From Bugulina stolonifera (lineage: Eukaryota > Bryozoa > Gymnolaemata > Cheilostomatida > Bugulidae), in NCBI GenBank assembly GCA_935421135.1, contig OW285196.1:9435501-9499500 (forward strand): a DNA stretch of 64,000 nt, in the 5' to 3' direction. Of the stretch, positions 23,661 through 40,572 are shown piece after piece. The notes below the pieces were generated by a model. It was given only the letters and a program-made list of their open reading frames with translations, made no database searches and was not told the DNA's origin. The position numbers and the translations under genes are program-made. Positions within the stretch are counted from its first letter, which is position 1. The number at the start of each line of letters is the position of its first letter.

Positions 23661-24998
23661 AGTCGCCACTTCCTGGTAGAGTGCCAGAGACAACCAATGG
23701 TTATATAGGGTTAATAGGGTTGCAGTACATATAATACATGTACACGTATAATACTCTTTTCAGAGAAAAGTACACTGCATCATGTACATCCTAATCAATT
23801 TATATTGAAAAAGTGAAGTAGTCTACACCACACAAGCTTACCAAGTCTCCCTGATTCTGCAGGAGACTCCCTGATTTTCAACTCAAACTTTGGTACCACA
23901 CCCAAAATAGACACCCTCACCCGAATCTCCCGATTTTCGTTAGGGGAACTTGGCAAGCCTGACACCATATCATGTGTGGTATTCTAACCTAAATTTATTA
24001 TATTGAAAATATTTGAACTGATTGCAATTAAAGTCAGATATCTTTACTGTAACCAATACTAAATAGTGAAATAGATGACATCTTCTGCCAAAATAATTCT
24101 ATTTTTACGCTATGGTACAATATGTTGCTCTATTGCCTAAATGACACTATTTTTTTGCTAATATAAAATGTTAGTGGAATAATTACAACTGTTATAACCT
24201 ATGGAATTTTCACATACCATACTGAGCATTGAACCTGCAAAGTTTTCAACTCTGCCCTTATCAAATGATATGTACAAGTGCAAGTGATGAAGTTAGTTAT
24301 GGCAGAGAGAATATATAACCTGGCCATCAGCCCACTACCTTGTTCTGGCCTTGGCTCAAATCTACTTGAATAATTTATGATGACTACGGTACCTGGAAAG
24401 ATCCAACACAGGTTCCTGGCAAAAGTAGTCATGGACTAGAATATCAATCATTTTGGGCATTTATGCTGCAAGTTGATGATAACTGAACAATTATAGACAT
24501 AGTATTGATATTCAAACTGGTGGTATTTTGATATCCTACAACTCATACTAGCCAACACCAACACCTATTAGATGAGATATCCATAGATTATGCACTGAGG
24601 TTGTTTCCAATATAAAAAAGGTTTAGTGCTGGCATTTCAGATAAATTAAATTTATTGAATCAGAATATTCCCACCTCTAATACATACATGTACATGTATA
24701 TATGCACTGTATATACATGTACATCACATTGCATTACATATAAATATGTGTGGTGCATTATACAGAAAATTGTAAATAAACCCAAAATAATTTTCAACAG
24801 ACTGAATATGTAAATCTATTTTGATTATGGTGATCAACCCATTTTAGACTACTATAACTATCACAGAGTTGTAAGAAAAGAAGCGTATTTTAATGAACGA
24901 TTGTAAAACGTGAATCAGCAGTTTCTTAGAGCATAAACTAACTGCATTTTTATATTTGACGCAAGAATATTTTATATAAACAACATGAGTTAGACAAC
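23661..24998. other. Intergenic: methyltransferase 5' side and GSR 3' side
   Basis: No coding exon was recognised. It holds a short element with inverted termini (23838-23964), TACATGTA-rich stretches, and the presumed 3' UTR of GSR with an attaaa-type signal on the minus strand near 24890. Confidence 0.45.
23838..23964. mobile_element. Short MITE-like element
   Basis: About 125 bp bounded by cttaccaagt (left) and acttggcaag (right), which are inverted relative to each other. The interior repeats the word tctccctgatt. The termini resemble those bounding 7587-8119. Non-coding. The call is tentative because no target-site duplication is evident. Confidence 0.4.
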
Positions 24999-29906
<4,908 letters not shown>

Positions 29907-30247
29907 GGGTGAAGTGGAGGATTAATTGCACAGAACTAACTTTGGTGAAGAGAAACCGTTTCATTCAGCCAATGGGTAGTATGCAACTAAGAATTCATTG
30001 TAAAGCCTGCGACGATTCGCTAAATGTTTTAACAGGAAATAAGAGAATCTAGTTCACACATTCAATAACGAAAACAAAAATACAACGATACCTTAAGGAA
30101 GACACCCGCCAATCGAAGCTAAACAAAACAGCGATATTAAAGCTATAGTATAATATATTGGTTTCGCTTTGATACGGTGTTTGAAAATTTTGTGACGATT
30201 TGAATTTTAATGTTTTTTTGTCTTAACTTTTATATTTCAGTTTTGAG
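29907..30247. promoter_or_regulatory. Shared GSR/AGA bidirectional promoter region
   Basis: The two start codons face away from each other across 341 bp with no room for another gene. Both 5' UTRs and core promoters must lie here unless upstream non-coding exons exist. No TATA box was identified with confidence. The AGA side ends in a T-rich run and an ag just before the ATG. Confidence 0.6.
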
Positions 30248-33200
30248 ATGCTTTACCTCTTCTCTAATTATAACATTTATCGTTTCATTATACCTTTGGT
30301 ATCTTTTGGTGGTGCAATATTATTTTATGGAACACCGTCTTACTGCTTACAGCAGAACCAATCAAAGTATACATCTCACGAGCTAGTTGTCAATACATGG
30401 GGATTCACCAACGCGACCAGAACAGGTATTTGCTGTTCGATGGGGCTGTTATGCTCAATAGTGGATGTTATAACTTTTGAATATCTTCTGACAACGCAGT
30501 ATGAAGTATAGTATGTAGGCATCAATGGATCAGACCATGAATCAATTGAATGTACTATCACTAGGAAGTCGGCAGTAGGCTACTTTATTCTGCGATTCTT
30601 GCACATTGACCTTTATCAACTCTGTAGAGCGTAGGCCTAGCTGAGTGATCATAGACATTCTATTGATAATTTTGTACATGACTGGGTGTTTAGTGTATTT
30701 TCCAGTTGATTATTCAAGGATGGGAAGCTATGCAGAGAAGCAACGCAGCCTTAGATGCTATAGAAATGGGATGTATGCAATGTGAAATTGAACAGTGCGA
30801 TGGAACGGTGGGTTATGGTGGCAGTCCAGATGAATCCGGCGAAACTACACTAGATGCCATGATAATGGATGGGTAGGTACAGTCACTTTGTTCATCTAAT
30901 GGTCTCTGTCATTAAATAGTAAATAGAAACAACACTTTTAGAGTGGTTGTCAAACAGTTATGTAGTGTTTCCTCTGGATGTTTTCTTTTTTTGAATAAAT
31001 GCTACAGGTGTGATTTGAGTCAAAAAGGTGAATTTATATTTTATAGTATTATTTGTGAATTCAAATCACTGTTACTAATCACTGTTGCTATTTTAATACA
31101 GTTTTGTTTGGTTCTTCTGCTATAGGCCATCACATGATGTTGGTGCTGTTGGTGGCTTGAGAAGAGTAAAGCAGGCTATTTCCGTAGCGAGAGCTGTTAT
31201 GACCCATACTAAGCACACCATGTTGGTTGGTGACGCTGCAACCAAGTGAGTGTTACAGGTTATATTTAGAAATGCGTTTCAAGTTATATGCAAAACAACG
31301 TTGAATAATAGACCTGCAGAATTCTATTAATACATTTTGTAGGTCTAATGTACATGTTGTTTAGTAGTTATTTTGTTAGAAATTCAATTAAATTCACATG
31401 TTTATACCCTCAGTTCATCACAATTACAATGTGTATGTTTTTTGGTTATATTGAGTAGAGAGTTTGACTGTAGTTAAGAGTATAGGGTAATGAGTTACCT
31501 TGTTTTTCTTATTTGAGCATTTTGTTTCCAAAAGTTGTTTTTAATTTGTTGTTTTACTATAGATGAACAATCGGTAAAATATACAAGTCAGTAAATGCAA
31601 TATGCTGTACATGTACAACCATGTTATATTGGTATCAAATGCAATTTCAGATTTGCTGTGGATATGGGATTCACTGAGACAAATTTAACCACAATGAAAT
31701 CAAAACTGATATATGAGAACTGGAAAAAGGCGAACTGTCAGCCAAACTTTAGACAAGTACGTAAAGTAATCTTGAAATTTCTACAGGAGTTGTTCTGTCA
31801 CTTCATAATTGGAAAATTATCATGGCGTAACAGATTTGTATATTCTTTTTGTATAATAATAATAAATAATAATAATGCAGGTGGCACATCCACCTGCTTC
31901 CCTCCTACCTGGTTAGATTGCCGGGCGAGGGTTGCAGGGTAAAGACCTTCACCGCCTCTCTGAAGGTGTGTGATTACTCAAATAATAATAATAATAATGG
32001 TTCTACTCACAGCGGTACTGCTACTTTTTCATACTTGTTTTGTTTTAGAATGTGCTCCCTGAACCCACGAAGTCATGTGGCCCGTATAAACCATCCCAAC
32101 CACAAATACCAAGTAACGCTAAGGCTAGGATCAATAATCATGTATCTAAGTACAACCATGACACCATAGGTATGATAGCCATAGATTCTAAAGGTAGAAT
32201 AGCTGGTGGGACCTCAACTAATGGAGCCACACATAAAGTGCCAGGGTATGTACTTTTGATTTTTGCTTCTCTCTGGAGCGAGGCTGCATAGAGTCACATA
32301 AATGCCTATATTGTGCATATCAAAGGTGTGGTGGTAATGACTTCTTCGAAATCACTGTGTTACGATCTCAGGCAGTTATTAGACTATATTTTTATGCTGA
32401 ATATTCTTAACAGCAGACACGCTTTAGTATAGATCTCAACTTTCAATTAAAAATCTAGGTAACCTAGACTGGGATGATAAATTGTATTTGTTAATTAATA
32501 CAGGAGAGTTGGGGACAGTCCCATAGCTGGTGCAGGAGTGTATGTAGAACAGGGTGTAGGTGGAGCAGCAGCTACTGGAGACGGTGATGTGATGATGAGG
32601 TTTCTTCCCAGGTAAGACTTGGTGGCCATAATTTTTTCGTCTTAAAATGTACATGCATCATACATGCTGTTTGTATAAGATATAACATGTACATGTGGGT
32701 CTACTGCTGTTTTATTGAATAGAGAGCGAACAACTCCCAATAATTGGTCAAGTCTTTGCCATGTCAACTCATGACAGAGACATTTTTATCACATGGTTGT
32801 ATCACACAATTGTAACACTCCAATTAATATGAATGCAATGTTTAATTCTATTACTCCACATATATGTTTTTTTTTATGAAAGTTTGCAGACTTGTTTGTT
32901 CAAAGTCTGATTTGTCAGAAAAACTTGATTAGCTCCTCCTCTAAATTATGATATAGAATACCTGCTAGTCTTTTGTATTTTTACATTAATACTATTCAAA
33001 GTAGTCCATAGGTATAATCAGTAGTTGCTATCTTAAGCTGTTTAACTTTGTTTAGTTACCACACCGTGATGCTGATGTCGTCTGGTTGGAGCCCGGAAGC
33101 CGCCGCTACAGCTGCCATTGCTAAGATTACAAAGAAGTATCCAGAATTTAATGGAGCGATAGTGGCTGCCGATATGAATGGTAAAGTTGGTAAGTTGACA

Positions 33201-33544
33201 TGCATTTACCATTATGTGTGTTGTAATGTATTTTACCGTGTAGAACTAAACATGCCTTATCTAACTGGAAACCGAATTTGATAATTTTTAAAACTAGCAT
33301 GTAGGCCGAGATGCTAGTTCAGAGATGCTCAGTCTTTGGCGTATGCTCAACTTTGTGTATACAATAGATGGTACTAGTTTCCATTCGTAAGGTGGAGTAG
33401 AAAGGCATGTAATTGGTTAGTATTGAGTTATATTACTTTACAGGCGCTGCTTGCCATGGATTCAGTCATTTTCCATATTCCTACAGAGATAGTAACGAGG
33501 ATAAAGTGCAGACAATTACTGTAACTTGCTCACATAGTGTTTAG
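30248..33544 (+). CDS. AGA: Aspartylglucosaminidase (8 exons)
   Basis: Lysosomal amidase that cleaves the GlcNAc-asparagine link of N-glycopeptides. Exons: 30248-30425, 30719-30872, 31126-31245, 31651-31756, 32049-32245, 32504-32611, 33056-33189, 33444-33544; 365 aa against about 346 in human. Residues 1-33 are hydrophobic, as in a signal peptide. [11 protein letters not shown] and ALDAIEMGC open the alpha chain, and [15 protein letters not shown] is near-invariant in the family. The autoproteolysis site is HD/T, making T225 the N-terminal nucleophile of the beta chain (DTIGMIAID). [21 protein letters not shown] and [16 protein letters not shown] follow. NAT in exon 1 is an N-glycosylation sequon. 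The splice acceptor of exon 2 was set at 30719 because it restores exact spacing to the family. Plus-strand aataaa signals lie near 33694 and 33704. Confidence 0.95.
31856..32000. repeat. GC-rich insert flanked by (AAT)n
   Basis: Within the AGA intron before the exon at 32049, a GC-rich ~95-bp block begins with the inverted repeat gcaggtgg-cacat-ccacctgc and is flanked on both sides by short aataat tracts. It resembles a short interspersed element inserted in A/T repeats, but no tRNA-like boxes were found. Confidence 0.4.
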
Positions 33545-33950
33545 TTATGTTTACCATTATTATAGTAACAACAATCCCCTTTGTTTCAAGGTCCAAACGG
33601 ATCTTTATCCTTAATATGTTTATTACTTTTCTCATGTCTTTAGTAACAGAATGAATTTGATTTAATTTGCACATTCTATTAAACTCATAGCAGAATAAAA
33701 CAAAATAAAACTATAATATACTTCCACAATGCTTGGATGTTTGATTGTTTTGTAAAATATTTCATCTGTGCATTTTCATTTACATTAAAATGCATATTAA
33801 ACTATTTACAATTGTGGAACGTTGCAGTCAAGGGAATCAATTCCTTCCTACCTATATCTGAACAATGACAAAACAGAGCAGCATAGTTCAAGGTAAACAA
33901 TATACAGCACATATATACACATAATGTTAGTTACATCAGAGTCATAGCGT
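33545..33950. other. Convergent intergenic spacer
   Basis: About 400 bp between the AGA stop (plus) and the stop of the next minus-strand gene. It holds the AGA polyadenylation signals and no other feature that I can support. Confidence 0.5.
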
Positions 33951-36900
33951 TTAAGAATGTGCCTGCTTTAGTCTTAGGTACTTTTGCTTCTCATTGCTAG
34001 CCTTAGCTCTAATAACTTTCTCTCTGCGATGTGGCAAGGCTTTCAGCAGCCTATCCATGACGCTCCGAGAGGGCAATTCCTCCACATTGGTATGTATGGA
34101 GAAAAAGAGCTCATTTTCCTCCGCTGTCCAAAAGATTTTAGGGTTTTCCTTCCCTGAAAGAAAACAGATTATCAACCTGTAAATAGGAAGTGAATGAAAT
34201 TGCAAGAGCCATAGGTGCATCCCTACTTACAATTACTTTAGAAATGCCCCAAATTGCTGCAGCATTTGGTGGAATTGCGAGTGCAGTGAAATTTTGTAGT
34301 TTGTTATATGAACTCTTTCTCTTACCAAAAAGAGGAGAATTGCTACAACCTACTGCATAGTTTTCTGAAAGTGAGTGCTTCTGATTTCTCTACTAACTAC
34401 AACTCAACCAGCGCAAGAGGCAAATAAATAATCAGCTTACCTGTTTTGCTGTTACTTGGATAGAAATCGGTCATAAACTCCATTATTGCACTGGTATCAC
34501 TTTCTGTTCTTATTACTTAATAAATAAAGGACATAATCTATCACTAAAACCGTCAATGTACATAAGATACATTTACGTAAAAGAATGTACTGCAGATAAT
34601 GGCATTTCTATTAAAGAACTTAAATCCCTTTGGTTGAGGGGTGGGAGGGATAACTTTGATAATTAGTCAAATATGCCTTACCATTGTTTTCCTGGTCATT
34701 TCTATCAGCAGAAAGCTTGGCCAGCATATCCTCCACCTCACTGGTTGGTAACAGATGAGACTCCACATTAAACTCTGATTCCAGATCTTCAATGTTATTG
34801 ACCTCTAGTGTGAAAAATATACAACAAATTATGACTTGGTATGTAGCAGCCGTGATTAAACATGTGCCCTAGAACAGGGTTGGTGAAGATCCAACACGTG
34901 ATTGAGATGTCAACTGCTACCAATGGCTTAAACTGGGGAATTCTATCCCAAATTATATTTATCTAGGTTTGGGAACTGATCGAACTTCAATATCACAATC
35001 ACATATGTAATTGATCTTAAACCCTAGAAGCAACTTTTGAGGTTCCATTGCAATCGTTGTTGGTAACAAAAAGAACTTGGCAATGATCAGAAATGGAAAA
35101 AAAAATACAATAAAACCTGTTAACAAGGTTGGCTGTCATTAGAATATGAGAAGTTTCTGTATTCAACTACATGTTACTACTAACAGGGTACAAAGCACAG
35201 CATATTTGATAAAGGTAATTGCTGAACTTTCGTACCTGATATATAGATAGTGTGAGCTGGTTCAGAAAGGGTAATACTGTCTTTTAGTAGCGACGGAGTA
35301 GTAGGTTTCTGATCCTTCGAAATTGCAGCATCCTTTACTTCAGATAATATGTTTACAGGAGTGGATTTTATCAGTCTAGTAGAAGATGACTCTTTGAACA
35401 TACGCTGAACGTTCGTATGAGAATAGAGCGAAGTCTCAAAACCTTCTGCTTCATCAAATAAAATCAGATTACCAACTTTTAGTGCCAAGCCGATCTTGAG
35501 TTTGGTGAGCTGCTTTATAAGCCCAACTGTTTCAACCTTGGTATTTAAATCACAATCCATGTCTGTTGTGATCAAAGACACTAAGCGTTCACACTGCCTG
35601 GGCGTTAGTAAAGCATTGTATGATACAAAAGCTGAAGACTCCGGCTGCAAACTTTGTAGAAGTCTTTCCAACAACTGAATCTTCTTCTGAGCAGTAAGAT
35701 TGAATAGTTCCTGCCGCCGTATACGGCTCAAGAGATATTTCGCGTATTCTAACACTAAACTATCTTTCCCAATGAGTCCTACCAGTCAGAATTGAGCAGC
35801 AAATCAAAATCATGAAACCAGATCTAGCAAAGATTGGCTCAAATAAAGAACCAGTCACTCTGATAGAAAGCTTACGTATTTGACACATGCAACTAGCAAC
35901 TTCCCACATGATTAGATTAAGATATATAGAGAAACACTTACCACTCGTGATATCGTTTTTGCCACTTAAGATGGACGACAAGGCTCTATCGCTACCTTCA
36001 CCAGGTAAGAGTGGAAAAAGGAGACATTTTCCGGCAACATTAGGACCCAAAGAAACAGAAGGTAATACATTTACATGTACTTTGGAATGGCACTTTTGCC
36101 AGTGTCCGAGCAAGTTTTCTGTGTGGTAGAACCCATAGCAGGATTCACACGGCAAGTACTCATCTGGTTCTCCTACCATGTTAGGGGTGTCCGCTACTAT
36201 GAGCTTCCCGATTCTTCCTGACAGAATCTGGAAATCAAACGCATAAAATACATGTAAGTTGTTAATAAATAGTATTCAAATTTACTTTACACCAGATGCA
36301 ATTAGATACTCCACATCAACTGGTTTCTCTATCTCCAACATAAGTATATGTGAAGTTTTTTTATGCAAGGAATTTTTCCTTTGCACAACACCCTTAACAC
36401 CAGATATATTGCAAGGTGGCCATAATACGAGGGATGCATTGTGTGCAGTTGGTTCAGAGTACGTCTGCTGCTAACCACTGAAGCTTCCTTTTATAAGGTT
36501 GCTGAGATGGTACAATAGGTACATGCAGTATGTTCTTTTCACTGTGCAAGGAGATTAGGTACTGTAGAGGCCCCTTTGGTTCAAACCTCAACCGGGATTG
36601 GTATTTTAATGGAGGTGAAATGCGTCTTCGACTACCGAAACGACAGATTCCTTGCACAAAAAACATCATATAAGTATGCGTGTAGTGAGAACTAAGCGAT
36701 ATTATAATCGGAGCAGTTCTACACAGACTGTTTGCAAACCCGAACTAACCTGTGAATTGTATAAAAGATTTCCCACATTAATAAGCTTCGACCATAGTTT
36801 AGATCTTGTTGTTTCATCCAAAATCCTTGACATGTCGATGACCATTTGTTTATTAGTGTGTCGTCTCTGATAGTGAAATAGCATTTTATTGGAGATGAAC

Positions 36901-37018
36901 ATTTTTTGGCAGAAGTAGCAAGATGACACAGTTTCATCACCATTACAGATTGAAAGAGAAGATACATTGGCAGCTGACTTTGGATTATTAATAGATTCCT
37001 CTGGATTGAGTATTGGAG
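33951..37018 (-). CDS. Uncharacterised protein with two zinc-finger-like motifs (5' end missing)
   Basis: Exons: 37018-36750, 36561-36463, 36227-35942, 35754-35236, 34804-34682, 34515-34441, 34364-34326, 34153-33951. All borders and phases agree, and the first listed exon enters in phase 1, so at least one earlier exon is missing. The first motif is CYFC-x11-H-x4-H (SSCYFCQKMFISNK...). The second is CESC-x11-H-x3-CH after EYLPC, followed by the strongly conserved-looking KCLLFPLLPGE. Next is a charged, probably helical segment with LTPRQCERLVSLI and LKIGLALKVGNLILFDEAEGF. The C-terminal exon starts with WTAEENELFFSIHTN and ends in a basic tail, reminiscent of a Myb/SANT-like helix. The general layout recalls uncharacterised proteins I have seen in cnidarians and fishes, but I cannot name the family. 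Three small exons (123, 75, 39 bp) are phase 1-1. Confidence 0.72.
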
Positions 37019-37880
37019 CTACAAATATTGCAGATAGTATTCAAAAGCAGCAACTCTCATGATATGTTACTCTGTGACCAAGTCAGAAATGTCCTCTAAG
37101 GCTGCTCAATACCCTTGCAGAAATGAAGATTAGAATACTGGAAATAATTAGTTTTTGGTTTGTCAAAACAAGTATTCCACTAAAGCTGCGGCTCTGGGCT
37201 TCCAACACAAAGCGCTTTTCAGACAATTGTGTACGGCTAAGCGCGTTGGATAATGATTATGACTGTGTAAAACTAAACTGAATTCACGAGATAACCCAGT
37301 GTCCATTATTTATTGCCAGCTTTCCACTGGTAGTCCGTGCATGGCCTGTGTCAGACTCCCTTACAACGGCATGAATGGCAGCCAGCGTTCACACAGGTGC
37401 CTCCCTGCAAGTCAATCAGTAAGTTTCAGTCTGTCAGAAATCCAGGTAAGTGAACGAAGCAAACATACATTTATTACATCAACACCAAAACTACCCACTC
37501 CATACATAAATGCCGACCTTTCATATGAGTGTGTTTACAGGAAATGGGATCATTTAAGAATTATTTGTCTAAAACGGTAATGGAAACAACCAAGAAAGAT
37601 GGACTAAACAGCTTTCTGGCGTTGGTGGAGATATATGAACATCAAATAACATCATTATTTAGATAATACGGGGAGAATTTCATGCAATACAAATAAAATT
37701 AATGTACAATAAAGTTTTTGCATCAAACTATTACCATACGAGCACAATATAAAATGATTGTTAAATGTATATAATATATAAGTTATATATAAATTATAAA
37801 ATGCATTTTGAATTAAATGAGTGTTTCTGTTACTATCAAAGCTGCCACCTTATGCTTCCATTCAGTTAGAGTTAGGGGCT
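37019..37880. other. Spacer, no supported gene
   Basis: Should contain the unfound 5' exon(s) of the minus-strand gene ending at 33951 and the 3' UTR of the next minus-strand gene. A 90-codon open plus frame at 37299-37580 crosses a gtaagt word but shows no domain. The left side has a GC-rich patch near 37190-37260; the right side (37680-37820) is very AT-rich. Confidence 0.4.
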
Positions 37881-39594
37881 TTACATAAGCTTCACGCTGT
37901 CCAACGCTCTGACGTAGCGACCTCGTTCACAGCGTAAAGCAGCTAGCTCTTTTTGCAGAGGTTCGTGCAACTCATGGGTGACAGGTAAACGCTTTCCTAA
38001 TCCTGCTAAGGTCTCGATCTCTCTGCCTAACTGCCGAAGCACACGAGTTAGAGGGTGTTGTACCATCCGTTGGCGGTTGTGGCAATTAGTAGACAAAAGA
38101 CTTCGCTCCAAATACCGTTCTAGCAGATTGGGGGAAAGGTGATTACCTTTTCTTCTAGTAGCCGTCGTTGATTGAAATCTATAACTATGTGGCCAAGATA
38201 AGAGAGCTCTGTTTCTGGTAGATGCTGTCACATTTCTTCGACGAGAGCGGGTAGTATAATAAGTCAGCTGAGGCTTAGTTACGGGTACTGGGTGACGCCT
38301 AGCAGTATAGCGACTTTTGGTTAACTCAGTTCTCTTTCCGTTCCCTTTTCCATCACTTTTATCTTTACAATCTTCACCACTCCCTTGCTCCATTACTTTA
38401 ATTTCATTATCAGTTCTTGTGTCATCCGTTGTTTTGCCCATTCTCTCTGTTGCCTCCTCTATTTCCATCAGTTCATCGCACACATTCGTTTCTGTATTTC
38501 CATCAACTTTATCATGATTTCCCTGTGTTCTGACAGGACCAGTCTTCTGGCCCGAGTCATCAGGCTCTACATACTCTGCAGTGATGGTTCCACACTTTTT
38601 AGCTGGCGGAGTCTGTCCCTGTACAGTTGGCCGATGGATGGCATGGTTGCTGGTGCTAGGTTCATTGACTTGGGCCTTTTCAATATCTGTAAGCTGAGGA
38701 ATGGGGATTGGCGTAGTATCCTCTTTGGCATTTTTCTTTTCTGGCCCTACACAACTAGGCACTGGAGGGATCCATTGCATGGACTTGGGCCAGTTCATGG
38801 CCTGCTTGAAATGCTCGAAGTTTAATGCATCCACCTCGTAGATTCCACTACTACGGCATGGTCTCATCTTACCCCTGTTTTGATGATTGTAGACGGCATC
38901 ATAGCTGACAGAATGAAAGCGACACCTGCAAAAGCAGCGCGCCACATGTTGCTGAACATGTACTCTGACTCGGCGAGCAGTCCCAGGAAATTGGCATATG
39001 CTACAATGGCTTGCTCCCTTGGCGCCAATAGTACACGCTCGAATTAGTTGGCGAGTCTCCTCGGCTAGCCATTTGAGTTGAGCAGGTGGTTCAGGACATT
39101 TAATTATGATAGGTGTCTTGTTCATAGCAAATTCTGTTGGTCTTATGTGTTTGAACTCAACGGATCCTTCCTGTACAGCGCCCATCTCTCTGCTTCTATT
39201 AGTATGTGATTCTTCGCGCATTCCTAAAACAGAAAGCATTTTATTATACATAGTGTTACCATTTTCAGGCGCATTCTGGTCCTAGTCTATCTAACAATCT
39301 GTCTCTACGAAGAAAGGTTCCATGAGATCATGTGCAGTGAACCAGATCACTATTCATATGGGAATTATCATTGGCACAATATTGATTGCTCCATTATGAG
39401 CAGCAAGATGCCTGCTCTCCAACGCGTCAAATTTAGTGTAAATAAAGCTACACATATATCCTGGGTGTTCCGAAGCAGTCAGCAGAGGCACAAGTCTAAT
39501 GAATATGCATGCAAAGTTATATTAATGATATGCAATATTACTTACCATCATAGCCGATGCGACTTCGTAACCAATTGTGAGTTGTCCTGTTCAT
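37881..39594 (-). CDS. Novel zinc-module protein A (one module)
   Basis: Two coding exons, 39594-39546 and 39223-37881, giving 463 aa. The ATG opens MNRTTHNWLRSRIGYD, and the junction is phase 1. A W68-L-A-E-E-T stretch precedes the zinc module: C90-x2-C93-x11-H105-x3-H109-x5-C115-x-C117-x12-H130, with C139 as a possible eighth ligand. The sequence CRFHSVSYDAVYNH lies in the second finger, then IYEVD and the W-P-rich tail. A long polar region follows, with basic clusters. The last ~55 residues are Leu/Arg/Glu rich and could form a coiled coil. I know no named domain for this module. It is shared with the genes at 47317-40573 and 55223-59090, which supports its being real. An earlier exon is possible, since the frame stays open upstream of the ATG. 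The plus-strand frames inside it are shadows. Confidence 0.72.
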
Positions 39595-40572
39595 AGCAGG
39601 GTTCTCTACCAATGCACACAATAAAAAAGTTAATCTCACAGTCATATTACTCTATGACGCTAGTTGTGGTCTACTGGTTGTGGCAAAATATAAAGACAAA
39701 ATTCCACATTTTACCTCAAATTGAACAAGCATATTTGGATAGTAGATGCCACATATTTCGCAGAAAAATATAATTTTTATATTTGAAACAATGCAGCATG
39801 TCATCATTTCCGTTATTACAATAATGAGAAGTGTTTATTGAACTACAAATGCTCCAATTCACATGTATCATTGGATAATATACACCTGGTGTATAAAACA
39901 TGAGAATGGTTTTAGCGTGAATGGCAAAATTTTAGAAAAAAGTCACCAGTGTAATATGATGATTAAATTTATTAGATAATTCTAGTTTCTACGTTCATAG
40001 TTTGGGCAATGAGTATTTTGAATACAATCAAAGAAGATTGAAGAGATTACACATCTAAAACAGATCATCGGATATTAAAGACAGTTGGTAATGCTGAAAT
40101 TGTAAGTCACCCTTTTAATAATATCAATATACTGGGTGTGCAATGTTAAAAGATAGCAGGATGGATGCTAGTAACAGTTAGAATAAGGCTCCGATTTCAA
40201 TGTTTTAGTGCTAGGACAGAACTTATGCTCTATAAACAGCTATGACTTTCGAAAATGTATTGTTCACACATATACTATGTTGCTGCACTATCATTAAAAC
40301 CTATTCCTTTAATACTAGTCACAGTAGATCTTTCGTTCTTGTTCATCATCAAAGTCTGTTGTAAAACTCAAATTGAACAAGAGTGATAAAAATTACATAA
40401 ATTATAAAAACATAAGCCATTACAATAAAATGACCATGGAAACACGCCATAAACAATGTAAATAAATGGCATCAAAAACAAACTTTCATAGCATAGTTTG
40501 ACTAAACGGCAAATTATAAACTGAAAAGAACAAGCTTATCAATTTTTAAAACTGAACAACAGAATGCTGTTG
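39595..40572. other. Spacer, no supported gene
   Basis: AT-rich sequence upstream of zinc-module gene A and downstream of zinc-module gene B, both on minus. No repeat, RNA gene or coding exon could be supported; short open frames carry no recognisable motif. Confidence 0.45.

Noticed and set aside
37330..37400. Minus-strand peptide GGTCVNAGC, like the GSR active site or an EGF-like repeat
   Set aside because: Only about nine residues match and a stop follows within ten codons. No FAD or EGF context; best treated as coincidence.
38317..38825. Plus-strand frames opposite zinc-module gene A
   Set aside because: They are antisense to a 447-codon exon with conserved zinc ligands and show no motif of their own.
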